A stretch of DNA of 64,000 nt from JBHIKY01 sp042139015 (GCF_042139015.1 NZ_JBHIKY010000009.1:132971-196970), one strand, 5' to 3'; shown: positions 17,483-26,540, counted from the stretch's first letter. The notes: generated from the letters alone by a model not told the origin. Program-made: numbers and translations.

Positions 17483-17507
17483 ACTTATTTCATCGGATGG
17501 AAAAAGT
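17483..17507. promoter_or_regulatory. 25-bp ROK operator, copy 2
   Basis: A dyad with arms ACTTATTTCATC and GATGGAAAAAGT around a central G, 68 bases before the binding-protein start. It shares length, outer arms and even the two mismatched arm positions (5 and 8) with the copy at 16195-16219. Confidence 0.65.
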
Positions 17508-17550
17508 AGAATTGGTGCATTTTAACAGAATATAAAAAGGGGTTGTAAAG

Positions 17551-18825
17551 ATGAAAAAGTGCTGGTTGGCAATACTAAGCTTAATGTTTATTCTCGGAGC
17601 ATGTTCAGGAGGCGGCAGCGGCAGTGAAGAAGATAGTTCAGAAGCAGAAAGCAGCAGTGGTGAAGAAGTAACTCTCCGCTATTTTCACCCCGGAGTGGAT
17701 CAGCCCGGTACCCGTGAAGGAATTGAAGATATGATCGAACGGTTTGAAAGTGAAAATGAAAATGTCACCATTGAACTGGAAACGGCAGGATGGGATGATG
17801 CCTACCAAAAACTTGTTACCGATTTAAGCGGGGGTTCAGCACCGGATATCTTTTTCGGAGGGACAAGGTGGGTGCCGACTTTTGCAGCTATGGATGCGCT
17901 TCTTCCTCTAACAGAGCAAGCATCTGAGCATATTAAATTGTTTCATGATCCGCTGCAGAGCAATGTAACAATTAACGATGAAGTTTATGCAATTCCACGT
18001 GGTTTTTCAACGAGAACATTAATTTACCGAACGGATTTAATTGACGAACCACCGACTACCTGGGAAGAGCTGGTAGATACAGCAGTAGAGGTGCAGGAGA
18101 ATAATGAAGATATTTATGGGTTTGGTGTTTCAGGAGCAAGTCATATTTCTACCGTTGAGCAATATTTGAATTATGTTTATCAGAATAACGGTGACGTTTT
18201 TGATGAAGAAGGCAATGTCATCATTAATGAGCCGGAAGCCGTGGAGGCTCTGCAATTTTACACAGACCTATACCGGGTGCATGAAGTCGTACCGAATCCT
18301 GTGGAATATAACCGTGAAGAGCTTCCTACCTTATTTTCCCAAGGGAGAATTGCCATGTATGTCATTGGCCCATGGGGCAGAAATATGATGGGCGAGGAAC
18401 CCGACAATGATGAATTTCCTTATGACAATGCACCACTTCCAGAGGGAGCGTCTAAATCTAATATTTTTGGATCAGATTCGATTATGATTTCTAATGAGAC
18501 TGAATATCCGGAAGAAGCATGGGATTTTGTTGAATTTATCACTCAGCCGAATGAGCAGAAACAGTATGACCTTGATCAGGGACTGGTTCCTATTCAAAAA
18601 GATGAAATGGAAGAAGAAGAATTTCATGAAGATCCGTTTTTCTCTAAATATGTAGACATGATTGAATACGGACATGAAGCGCCAAAGCCAACAGCATGGG
18701 AACCATTCCAGGACATTATCTCTGAGGCTGTACAAAATGCTATGGAAGGAACAGATCCTCAAGAGGCTCTGGATGAAGCCGCAGAGAAAATTGAAGAAGA
18801 GGATTTAATGCCAATACAGGAATAA
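17551..18825 (+). CDS. ABC sugar-binding lipoprotein
   Basis: A 424-residue solute-binding lipoprotein. The signal ends in the lipobox ILGAC, followed by a Gly/Ser/Glu linker and a family 1 binding domain (APDIFFGGTRW; GRIAMYVIGPWG). The mature chain is highly acidic and ends in a Glu-rich helix. AAGGGGTTG precedes the ATG. Placement in an operon with nagA and nagB suggests an amino-sugar glycoside or chitobiose-like ligand; this is inferred. A hairpin with a T-rich tail separates it from its permeases. Confidence 0.9.
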   Translation: MKKCWLAILSLMFILGACSGGGSGSEEDSSEAESSSGEEVTLRYFHPGVDQPGTREGIEDMIERFESENENVTIELETAGWDDAYQKLVTDLSGGSAPDIFFGGTRWVPTFAAMDALLPLTEQASEHIKLFHDPLQSNVTINDEVYAIPRGFSTRTLIYRTDLIDEPPTTWEELVDTAVEVQENNEDIYGFGVSGASHISTVEQYLNYVYQNNGDVFDEEGNVIINEPEAVEALQFYTDLYRVHEVVPNPVEYNREELPTLFSQGRIAMYVIGPWGRNMMGEEPDNDEFPYDNAPLPEGASKSNIFGSDSIMISNETEYPEEAWDFVEFITQPNEQKQYDLDQGLVPIQKDEMEEEEFHEDPFFSKYVDMIEYGHEAPKPTAWEPFQDIISEAVQNAMEGTDPQEALDEAAEKIEEEDLMPIQE

Positions 18826-18850
18826 ATGACTCAAGTATGTAAATCTCATA

Positions 18851-18882
18851 AAAGGCACCTTGGCGGGTGCCCCTTCTTTTTA
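18851..18882 (+). terminator. Attenuator-like terminator between binding protein and permeases
   Basis: AGGCACC pairs with GGGTGCC around TTGGC, followed by a T-rich run. It lies inside the operon, so partial read-through is expected, giving excess binding protein. Confidence 0.7.
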
Positions 18883-18982
18883 TACTTTAAAACATAAACC
18901 TTTTTAAAGGTATCAATTCTCAATGCTTTCGCCTTCTGGACCTGGCGGCAAGCCAATTTTATTGGATGGAGCTGTGAAGGTA

Positions 18983-19882
18983 ATGAATTATAAATTAAAA
19001 CAAAGCTTCTCTCCCGAACGTTCTCCACTTTTGTATTTACTTCCGATGATACTTTTTATGGGAATAATGATTGCATTTCCGATTGGGAGAGTATTTTATT
19101 TATCGCTGATGGAAAATCAGCTGACCAGGCCAGAGCTTGGAGTTAATTTCGTAGGGCTCGATAATTATTTGAGTCTGTTACTATCCAACGAATTTTGGGC
19201 AACGCTTTTCCGCACAGTAGGATGGACCTCTTTATCCGTAATATTAAAAGTTGCAGCAGGCTTTGGAATAGCATGGCTGCTAGCAAAAGAAATAGGGTTT
19301 AAAAAGGTATACATGTTTTTATTAATGGTTCCGTGGGTGACACCGATGGTGGTAGCAGCAGTTTCCTTTCGGTGGATCTACGATGGGGAATTCGGCACGT
19401 TGAACTATATCCTGCGAAGTATCAACCTCATAGAAAGCAACATCCAGTGGCTGGGAAAAGCAGCGAACGCATTTATGGCAACAGCCATTGTAGATATGTG
19501 GCTCGGCCTTCCATTTATGGTATTGATGTTTCTCGCTGGCCTGCAGTCTATACCAAAAGAATTAAAAGAATCAGCAAATATTGACGGAGCAAATGGCATG
19601 CAGGTGCTCAGGCATATCATTTTACCGATGATGAAGCCGATCATCCTGGTAGCAACTACGTTATCAACCATTTGGACTTTTAATTCATTCGGAGTTATTT
19701 GGCCAATGACCAGGGGCGGCCCGGTCGATGCCACAACAACTCTTGTTGTAGAAGCATATGTACAATCGTTTGGCTCCTTTGATCTTGGTATGGGTGCAGC
19801 GATTGCTGTTGTGATTTTCGTGTTTTTAATGCTCTCCACAATTGTTTACCGCAGATTATTATTGAAACAAGAGCAATGGTAA
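18983..19882 (+). CDS. ABC sugar transporter permease (MalF-type)
   Basis: A roughly 299-residue permease with about six membrane segments and the EAA loop LKESANIDGANGMQVLRHI. The open frame extends upstream to 18923, but that stretch lacks a good ribosome-binding site. ATG at 18983 or GTG at 18974 gives the usual short polar N-terminus, so the exact start is uncertain. It pairs with the permease 22 bases downstream. Confidence 0.85.
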   Translation: MNYKLKQSFSPERSPLLYLLPMILFMGIMIAFPIGRVFYLSLMENQLTRPELGVNFVGLDNYLSLLLSNEFWATLFRTVGWTSLSVILKVAAGFGIAWLLAKEIGFKKVYMFLLMVPWVTPMVVAAVSFRWIYDGEFGTLNYILRSINLIESNIQWLGKAANAFMATAIVDMWLGLPFMVLMFLAGLQSIPKELKESANIDGANGMQVLRHIILPMMKPIILVATTLSTIWTFNSFGVIWPMTRGGPVDATTTLVVEAYVQSFGSFDLGMGAAIAVVIFVFLMLSTIVYRRLLLKQEQW

Positions 19883-19903
19883 AAAGAGGAGCGAAGAAAC
19901 CCC

Positions 19904-20737
19904 ATGAAAAATAAAAAATGGAAAAATGGTCTCGTGCATCTTACGTTAATCGTAATATTCTCCTTATTGATGCTTCCCATTTTTGTGACTTTTTCTACTT
20001 CATTGGAGACATTTCGAGGAGCGCTTTCGTGGCCGCCTTCGTTTATACCTGAAAACCCGCAGTGGATAAATTACGTGGAAGTATGGAGCGGAAGATATGA
20101 ATTCAGCGGGCCATTTATTAATAGCTTGATTATCGGTGGGATGACATCACTTATCACAATAATATTCGCTTTTCCGGCCGCCTATGCCTTAACAAGGTTT
20201 ACGTTTGTCGGCCGTGGAAGCCTGCTGTTTATTGTATTGATGACCCAAATGTTTTCTCCAGTAGTACTCATCGTCGGCCTGTATCAGCAAATTCAGGTTT
20301 ACCAACTATTAAACACTCTTTCTGGTGTTATTCTGACTAACTGTGCCTTTACGATTCCATTGGCTGTTTGGCTTCTTCACGGCTTCATGAAAAGTGTTCC
20401 GGTTGATATTGAAGAAGCGGCTGCCGTAGATGGATGCTCAAGGGTAAGAGGAATTATTAAGGTTATTCTGCCGCTGTCGGCTCCAGGAATTGCCATGGCT
20501 GGAATCTATGCGTTTATTTGGAGCTGGAATGACCTGCTGATCCCGCTGATCTATATCACTGAATCTTCCCTGCGTCCTGTCAGTCTTGCTTTGACTGACT
20601 TTGCCGGACAAAATACAATCTACTGGCACGAAATGATGGCAGCCAGCATTATTTCCACCATTCCAATTGCTATTATGTTTGCGTTTGTACAGAAGTATTT
20701 TGTACAAGGATTTACCGCAGGTGCAATCAAAGGATAA
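19904..20737 (+). CDS. ABC sugar transporter permease (MalG-type)
   Basis: A 277-residue permease with about six membrane segments and the EAA loop IEEAAAVDGCSRVRGIIKV. The C-terminus FVQGFTAGAIKG is typical of MalG relatives. The ATG follows AGAGGAG. The Gfo/Idh gene starts 27 bases after its stop, so these genes form one operon. Confidence 0.9.
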   Translation: MKNKKWKNGLVHLTLIVIFSLLMLPIFVTFSTSLETFRGALSWPPSFIPENPQWINYVEVWSGRYEFSGPFINSLIIGGMTSLITIIFAFPAAYALTRFTFVGRGSLLFIVLMTQMFSPVVLIVGLYQQIQVYQLLNTLSGVILTNCAFTIPLAVWLLHGFMKSVPVDIEEAAAVDGCSRVRGIIKVILPLSAPGIAMAGIYAFIWSWNDLLIPLIYITESSLRPVSLALTDFAGQNTIYWHEMMAASIISTIPIAIMFAFVQKYFVQGFTAGAIKG

Positions 20738-20764
20738 TACAATTTAACGAAAAAGGTGATATGT

Positions 20765-21766
20765 GTGATAAAAGTTCTGTTGGTAGGAGCGGGGACGATG
20801 GGAGAGGTTCACGCTGAAGCCTATATGAAAATGAAGGATGCAGAGGTTATTGGTGTGGCTGATTGGAGCGAGGACAGAAGAAGAGAGCTTGCTGCCAAGC
20901 TCGGAGCGGCTCCGTTTAAGGAACTTTCAGAAGCGTTGGCTTCCTTGGAAGAAGTGGATATCGTAGACATCTGCCTTGCTACGGATAAACACGGAGATGC
21001 AGTGAAAATATCAGCTGATTACGGCGCAGCGGTTATATGTGAAAAACCTCTCGCCAGATCTTTAGAAGAAGCGGAGGAACTAATTACTTATTGTGAAAAC
21101 AAGCGTACCACCTTATTCGTAGGGCACGTTCTTCGTTTTTTTCATGAATACGTCAGTATAAAAGACCGGTTGGATAACGGAGAGATCGGCATGCCGGGTG
21201 TTGTTCGGACATTTCGGGGCGGAGCATTTCCGGAAGGAATGAATAATTGGTATGCAGATGTTGAAAAAAGCGGTGGTCTGATTCTAGATATGATTATTCA
21301 CGATTTTGACTTTTTGCGCTGGTGTTTTGGAGAGGTTGAGCGGGTGTATGCGAGAAGTCTGACTGATAGATTAAAGGATAAGATGGATTACGCCCTCGTC
21401 ACGTTGAAATTCAAAAACGGTATACTGGCACACGTGGAAGGAAGCTGGGCACATGAAGGTTTTAACACCGCTTTTGAAGCTGCAGGTAAAGAAGGCATTA
21501 TTGATTTTGACAGCAGCCGCGATAAATCATTAATATTGCAGCAAAAATGCGTAACAAAGAACGGCGGAGGGGTGGAAGTGCCTGCAAGTGCAGTAGAAGA
21601 CAGCCCGTATTATTTGGAGCTTCGGCATTTTCTGGATTGCTTCCAAACAGGAGCAGAACCAATAGTAAACGCCAGGGATGCCGCAGAAGCGATAAGAATT
21701 TCCTTAGCCGCCCTGGAATCAGCTCGACAGAAAAAGCCTGTATATATTGGGGAGGAATTAAAATGA
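20765..21766 (+). CDS. Gfo/Idh/MocA-family oxidoreductase
   Basis: A 333-residue NAD(P)-dependent enzyme. It has an N-terminal Rossmann fold (IKVLLVGAGTMGEVHAEAY), the family lysine motif VICEKPLA (about 92) and the C-terminal domain with DMIIHDFDFLRW (about 175), where the conserved Asp and His sit. GTG at 20765 is eight bases after AAAGG. Relatives oxidise sugars or inositols, and some (GH109) cleave N-acetylgalactosaminides through a transient oxidation. Between an importer and nagA it may act on the imported amino-sugar glycoside. Its stop overlaps the start of a second family member (ATGA). Confidence 0.85.
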   Translation: MIKVLLVGAGTMGEVHAEAYMKMKDAEVIGVADWSEDRRRELAAKLGAAPFKELSEALASLEEVDIVDICLATDKHGDAVKISADYGAAVICEKPLARSLEEAEELITYCENKRTTLFVGHVLRFFHEYVSIKDRLDNGEIGMPGVVRTFRGGAFPEGMNNWYADVEKSGGLILDMIIHDFDFLRWCFGEVERVYARSLTDRLKDKMDYALVTLKFKNGILAHVEGSWAHEGFNTAFEAAGKEGIIDFDSSRDKSLILQQKCVTKNGGGVEVPASAVEDSPYYLELRHFLDCFQTGAEPIVNARDAAEAIRISLAALESARQKKPVYIGEELK

Positions 21767-22740
21767 AGCTGGGAATAATCAGCTTTGCTCATGTGCATGC
21801 AGAAGGATATGCCAATGTGATAAAAGAGCTGCCGAATATAGAATTATCTGGTATTGCCTACGAAGAAGATGAATATTTAGGAAAAGCGGCAGCTAATAGG
21901 TTTCAAACCACTTTTTATTCCTCTGTAAAAAAATTATTAGACTCCGATATTGATGGAGTTATCATTACTTCTGAAAATGTACGTCACAGAAAGCATGTAG
22001 AAATGGCGGCTGAAGCCGGGAAAGCCATTCTCTGCGAGAAGCCGATTGCGACAAATAAGGAAGATGCAGAGTTTATAGTAAAGCTTTGCGAAGATGAGGG
22101 TATTTATTTTCAAACAGCATTTCCTGTGCGGTACAATACCCCGATAAGGGAGGCGAAAAAAGCACTAGAACAAGGTGCAGTCGGAGAAATTCTGGCGCTG
22201 AAAGGAACCAACAGGGGAGTGAATCCAGGCAGCTGGTTTACTGATAAAGAATTAGCCGGCGGAGGTGCCTTGATGGACCATACCGTTCACGTTGCTGATA
22301 TTTTACGCTGGTACACTGATTCCGAGGTATCGGAAGTTTATGCAGAAACGGGAAACCTTCTTCATAATCATGAAACGGAAGACTGCGGCCTTATAACGAT
22401 GGAATTTGAAACGGGAGCTTTTGCCTCACTGGATGTAAGCTGGTCCCGAAATAAAAAGTTTCCAACGTGGGGAGATGTCATGATTGAGATAGTTGGAACA
22501 AAAGGAAATTTAAAAATAGATGCATTCGGGCAGCGTCTTCATGTGTACTCTAACGAACAAGGTGTGTCCTGGGAACACTGGGGAGATAACATGGACAAAG
22601 CAATGATTAAGGATTTTACAGAGAGGTCGATGGCTGGAAATACTTCTCCAGTCACTGCATTTGATGGAATGCAAGCATTAAATGTCGCTATTGCGGCTAA
22701 TAAATCTTCGACTAAAGGGAAAAGCGTCACGATTTCATAG
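21763..22740 (+). CDS. Gfo/Idh/MocA-family oxidoreductase (second of a pair)
   Basis: A 325-residue member with ILCEKPIA (about 91), AGGGALMDHTVHVADILRWY (about 163) and a C-terminal substrate domain. ATG at 21763 follows GGGAGGAA and overlaps the previous stop; an in-frame upstream extension within the previous gene is a shadow. It is not a simple duplicate of its neighbour. The tandem arrangement suggests two steps on one substrate, or a heteromer, such as oxidation and re-reduction around a cleavage. That is inference. Confidence 0.85.
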   Translation: MKLGIISFAHVHAEGYANVIKELPNIELSGIAYEEDEYLGKAAANRFQTTFYSSVKKLLDSDIDGVIITSENVRHRKHVEMAAEAGKAILCEKPIATNKEDAEFIVKLCEDEGIYFQTAFPVRYNTPIREAKKALEQGAVGEILALKGTNRGVNPGSWFTDKELAGGGALMDHTVHVADILRWYTDSEVSEVYAETGNLLHNHETEDCGLITMEFETGAFASLDVSWSRNKKFPTWGDVMIEIVGTKGNLKIDAFGQRLHVYSNEQGVSWEHWGDNMDKAMIKDFTERSMAGNTSPVTAFDGMQALNVAIAANKSSTKGKSVTIS

Positions 22741-22778
22741 AACTAATACACAGGTCAGTATCAAGGGAGGCGATTGAT

Positions 22779-23105
22779 ATGACTTCAAGACATTTAGAGG
22801 ACTTACTCCAAACGTGCTTATTCCCAACGTCCCAACTAGAAGGTATTGGAGTGGCTTCTGCTGGACTTCTTGATACAAAAAATAATAAAATTATATATGC
22901 TCAAAATTTAAATACACGCTACGTAAAGATTAGAGAGATTCTAACAAAGAGGTTTCTTCTGCCCGTAAAAATCTGCAATGACGTAATTGCTGCGGCTCTA
23001 GCTGAGTGTCATTGGGGTTATAATAAAAAGACGTATCGCGCAGTTGGTGCGGTTGGGTTATTACAGAGTGATGTAGTCAACCATAATTTAATTGGTGAAA
23101 AATAG
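22779..23105 (+). pseudogene. Internally deleted ROK-family sugar kinase
   Basis: A 108-residue reading frame with a good GGGAGG site. LEGIGVASAGLLDTKNN and RFLLPVKICNDVIAAALAEC match the middle of a ROK hexokinase. The N-terminal ATP motif DxGGT is missing, as are the GxGEiGH and CxCGxxGC zinc regions. The tail AVGAVGLLQ looks like the extreme C-terminus of a ROK kinase, so one large internal deletion and loss of the first about 60 residues are likely. Upstream of nagA it probably once made the GlcNAc-6-phosphate that NagA needs. Confidence 0.7.
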
Positions 23106-23118
23106 AAAGGAGAAGAGG

Positions 23119-24315
23119 ATGAAAAACAACTCCTTTTTACTTAGGCATGTGTCCGTAGTAAATCACGATTTCACGATGGACGATGCCTTCATTTTAGTAG
23201 AAGAGAACAAAATTAAAGCAGTGGGATATGAAAATAATATTGAGCAGGAGCTTTCACTGGAGGAACAGCAAATTCCAGTTCAGCATCAAGTGAAACCAGG
23301 CACACGGCTCGTTCCGGGAATGATCGATATGCATATTCACGGAACGAGCAACTCGGATACGATGGACGCCACACCGGAGGCGCTGGAAGTAATAGCGGGA
23401 GCTCTACCGGCTGAAGGCACTACTTCCTTCCTGGCCACTACCCTGACTTCCAATGAGGAAGCGATCACAAACTCGCTCCAAAACGCAGCAGCGGTAAGGA
23501 AAGGAAAGCAGTATAAAGGGGCAGAGCTGCTAGGCATCCACCTTGAAGGCCCATTTTTTTCGGAAGAAAAAGCTGGAGCGCAGCCGAGGGAATTTTTAAG
23601 AGACGCAGATGTAGATCTGTTTCAAAAATGGCAGGAAGCGGCGGATGGCCTTATCCGCCTGGTTTCTCTAGACCCTGAAAGAGACAGGGGACATCGGTTA
23701 ATCCGCTACTTAAGAGAAACGGGAGTAATTGTTTCTGCCGGCCACTCAAATGCAGGAATTGAACAAATAACCGAAGCTGTACACCAAGGTGTTTCACGTG
23801 TAACACATCTTTATAATGGAATGAGCGGCCTTAACCACCGCGAACCGGGGCTGGCTGCTGCTGCATTGCTTAATAAACATCTTCAGGCTGAGATCATTGC
23901 CGACGCCATCCATGTACATCCTGCAATGGTAAAACTTGCGTATGAAATGAAAGGGGCCTCGGGACTGACAATGATTACCGATTCGATTCGGGCAAAATGT
24001 ATGAAGAATGTCAGCTTTAAGCTTGGTGGACAGGAAGTCATCATGGAAGGAGCGAAGCCGCTGCTTCCGGATGGAACTCTTGCTGGAAGTGTATTAAAAA
24101 TGAACGAAGCGATGCGAAACTTAATGACATTTACTAAATGTCTGCCGGAGGAAGCGGTGGCTATGACGTCATGGAACGCAGCTCGCGAATTAGGTGAGGA
24201 TCACCGTAAGGGAAGGATTGCACCTAGAATGGATGCTGATTTTACTCTTCTAAATGATTCCTTTGAGGTAGAAAAAACCTGGTGCATGGGAACGCTCGCT
24301 TATGACAAGGAATAG
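23119..24315 (+). CDS. nagA: N-acetylglucosamine-6-phosphate deacetylase
   Basis: A 398-residue amidohydrolase that converts GlcNAc-6-phosphate to glucosamine-6-phosphate and acetate. Visible motifs are PGMIDMHIHG (metal HxH), GIHLEGPF (metal Glu), SAGHSNAG, VTHLYNGM and the catalytic Asp in TMITDSIRA. A late VAMTSWNAAREL precedes the C-terminal strand. ATG at 23119 follows AAAGGAG; an in-frame TTG upstream lacks a site. The last 14 bases are followed by the nagB ribosome-binding site, with the two genes 13 bases apart. Confidence 0.93.
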   Translation: MKNNSFLLRHVSVVNHDFTMDDAFILVEENKIKAVGYENNIEQELSLEEQQIPVQHQVKPGTRLVPGMIDMHIHGTSNSDTMDATPEALEVIAGALPAEGTTSFLATTLTSNEEAITNSLQNAAAVRKGKQYKGAELLGIHLEGPFFSEEKAGAQPREFLRDADVDLFQKWQEAADGLIRLVSLDPERDRGHRLIRYLRETGVIVSAGHSNAGIEQITEAVHQGVSRVTHLYNGMSGLNHREPGLAAAALLNKHLQAEIIADAIHVHPAMVKLAYEMKGASGLTMITDSIRAKCMKNVSFKLGGQEVIMEGAKPLLPDGTLAGSVLKMNEAMRNLMTFTKCLPEEAVAMTSWNAARELGEDHRKGRIAPRMDADFTLLNDSFEVEKTWCMGTLAYDKE

Positions 24316-24328
24316 GGGGTGGAGACCG

Positions 24329-25063
24329 TTGGAAATCATTCAAGTGAAAAATTACAAAGAAATGAGTCTGCGGGCGGCAGGCCTTTTTGCCTATTATATT
24401 AAATCAAACCCACAGGCAGTACTCGGCCTTGCGACAGGCGGCACTCCCGTGGGGATGTATCGTCAACTTGCTGCATTAAAGAACCAATTCGACGCAAGCC
24501 GCGTGACCACTTTTAATTTAGATGAATATGAGGGTCTGCCTCCTCATCATCCGCAGAGTTATTATGCTTATATGAAAAGGTATGTGTTCGACCCGCTCGG
24601 GCTCAGCAGAGCACAAACCAACCTGCCCCGTGGCGATGCCCATGATCTCGAAGCGGAATGCAGGCGTTATGAACAGCTTATCAAAGATTACGGCTATATC
24701 GATCTGCAGCTTCTCGGTATCGGAGAAAATGGTCATATTGGATTTAATGAGCCGGGCACATCTTTCACTTCTCGCACTCATCTTGTTACGCTAAAGTCCT
24801 CCACAAGAGAAGCGAATGCCCGATATTTCAAGCAGCCTGACCTTGTTCCTGATCGAGCTATTACAGCAGGCATTGCAACCATCATGAGCAGCAGCTGGAT
24901 TGTTCTGCTTGCATCTGGGCCCAAAAAATCGAAAGCTCTCGAAAAGCTGCTTACAGGAGAGATTCATGAAAGCTTCCCAGCCTCCATTCTTCGTGAACAT
25001 CCTAGAGTTACGATCATTGCCGATAACTCAGCACTCTCCACAGCCTCCTCTGGGCACAGATAA
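24329..25063 (+). CDS. nagB: Glucosamine-6-phosphate deaminase
   Basis: A 244-residue cytoplasmic enzyme converting glucosamine-6-phosphate to fructose-6-phosphate and ammonia. Motifs seen are LGLATGGTPVGMY, FNLDEYEGL with the catalytic Asp, GIGENGHIGFNEPG with the catalytic His, and the C-terminal SSWIVLLASGPKKSKAL. I chose TTG at 24329 because GGGGGTGGAG stands just upstream and the resulting N-terminus (MEIIQVKNYKEMS) matches the family. It ends the amino-sugar operon. Confidence 0.93.
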   Translation: MEIIQVKNYKEMSLRAAGLFAYYIKSNPQAVLGLATGGTPVGMYRQLAALKNQFDASRVTTFNLDEYEGLPPHHPQSYYAYMKRYVFDPLGLSRAQTNLPRGDAHDLEAECRRYEQLIKDYGYIDLQLLGIGENGHIGFNEPGTSFTSRTHLVTLKSSTREANARYFKQPDLVPDRAITAGIATIMSSSWIVLLASGPKKSKALEKLLTGEIHESFPASILREHPRVTIIADNSALSTASSGHR

Positions 25064-25479
25064 ATTCATGACTTGAGATTTCCTGTGCTTCAGCATTTAT
25101 GGTTCTAAAGCCTCCATTTTATTGATTTCCCATTCTGAGAACAATTCAGCTCCATCCTCGGCTATATTAGTACGAGGCAGAATGTTTAATAGTGTACAAT
25201 CAATTTTTACAGTTTATTAATACGATAACTCATTTAGACAGGGGAAACGGCCATGCAGAGGCTATAGGAAAACACCGGATAATCATTGTTTTAATTCATG
25301 TTATAATGGATAATTCAAACTGCCCTGGACAAAATAAATGTTATCTATGAAAAAGTGGTACAATTGTAAAAAAACATGGAATAAGTGGTGCGATGCTTTT
25401 TTCCTCCTACATACTTCTGATACAATAATCTAAGAGACTGGAAAATAAAGTCCCGTCTTATAAAAAAGGATGTATCCCA
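25064..25479. other. Intergenic stretch after nagB
   Basis: About 415 bases with no supportable gene. No strong terminator hairpin was found directly after nagB. AAGGA at 25466-25470 is the ribosome-binding site of the following frameshifted gene. Confidence 0.4.
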
Positions 25480-26162
25480 TTGGAAAAAAATTCACTTCAA
25501 GCAGAAATAGCCAGCTACACTGGCAAGCTATTGAGAGATAACTTTGGTAAAGGCCCTTCTTCCGTCTATGTTACGATTAAAAGGCCTTTTGTTTCGATCT
25601 ATCTGAGAGATTCCTTGCACCGATGGAGCGTGTGCTGCTGGATCAAAATAAAGGGCAGAAGATAGAGGAAACAAGAGATCTTTTAATGGAGGAGCTTCTT
25701 CCGGAAATGCGAGCGACGCTGAGAGCTTCCGGTCTCGACGTGAAAGAAATGTATTATGACTGGTCGCTGTCTAACCGCTCAGGTATGGTCCTGGCGGTGC
25801 TTCATGAAGGAGATGCGGATCAACTCCCTGATGAGTATACAGGTAGAAAACAGCTTCATAATGAAGTTGTATGGGCGAGTCAGCAGGCAGAAAAGACACC
25901 GACTCATGTCGATTCTTATTTGTTGAATGAGCGGACATTAATTGTACTCCGCAAGGGCATCCTCGTTCGTATTGAAAAGGAATTAATACGAGCGGGCTTT
26001 GAAGAAAATTTAAAGCTCACTAAACGCCACCTGGAAAAGGGCCTCATCAACAACCAGAACCTTGAAAAGATCCTTCAAACAGGTGTTTTAGATACATTTG
26101 TAGATTGGGACTTCCAGCTGGATAAAAGCTATTTCATATTCATATTACAACCTCCCCGTTAA
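25480..26162 (+). pseudogene. DUF2294-domain protein gene with a single frameshift
   Basis: The first part (TTG at 25480, MEKNSLQAEIASYTGKLLRD) carries the family signature GKGPSSVYVTIK. Near 25612-25620 the coding frame moves by -1 (one base lost), and the domain continues as APMERVLLDQ, MYYDWSLSNRSG and a second DUF2294-like repeat ending in SYFIFILQP. No slippery heptamer is visible, so this is a frameshift mutation or a read error rather than programmed shifting. Family function is not established. A terminator follows. Confidence 0.75.
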
Positions 26163-26198
26163 GGTGGAAATGAGCCGGATATTAAAGCTGGACATAAG

Positions 26199-26234
26199 CC
26201 GAAAGAGATCTCCGCGATCTTTTTCGGTTTTTTT
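26199..26234 (+). terminator. Rho-independent terminator after the DUF2294 gene
   Basis: CCGAAAGAGATC pairs with GATCTTTTTCGG around TCCGC, followed by a T-run. Confidence 0.8.
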
Positions 26235-26307
26235 AATGGAAAAAACTGTCTCTTGAAAATGCTTGTACATTTGATTTCCATGGAACTTAAGAAAAGAGGT
26301 ATCTTGC

Positions 26308-26481
26308 ATGAAATTTATTATTGACCACTCTATGCAGCTTATTCATCGAACACCATATGCAGGGGACCTTTGCAATTTTCAAGAAACTCCTTTACTGCAG
26401 AGGGAAGGCTCTCACGACGAAAGTTATATTAATAAATTGATTAAAGAAAAGAAATACGAGCGCTGCGATTATTGCAAATAA
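26308..26481 (+). CDS. Small 57-residue protein ending in CDYC
   Basis: A short frame with AAAAGAGGT (about 26292-26300) before the ATG and its own terminator 30 bases after the stop. It starts MKFIIDHSMQLIHRTPYAG, is rich in His and charged residues, and ends ERCDYCK, so it has a C-terminal CxxC pair plus one more Cys in the middle (GDLCNF). There is no signal or membrane segment. I do not recognise the family. The placement between two terminators supports a real single-gene unit. A metal-binding or redox role is only a guess from the cysteines. Confidence 0.6.
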   Translation: MKFIIDHSMQLIHRTPYAGDLCNFQETPLLQREGSHDESYINKLIKEKKYERCDYCK

Positions 26482-26511
26482 ACGGTCTCTCTTAAATTTT
26501 TACCACAAACT

Positions 26512-26540
26512 GCTGCGGGTGGTCCTGCCGCAGCTTTTTC
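26512..26540 (+). terminator. Rho-independent terminator after the 57-residue gene
   Basis: GCTGCGG (26512-26518) pairs with CCGCAGC (26528-26534), followed directly by TTTTTCT. Confidence 0.85.
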
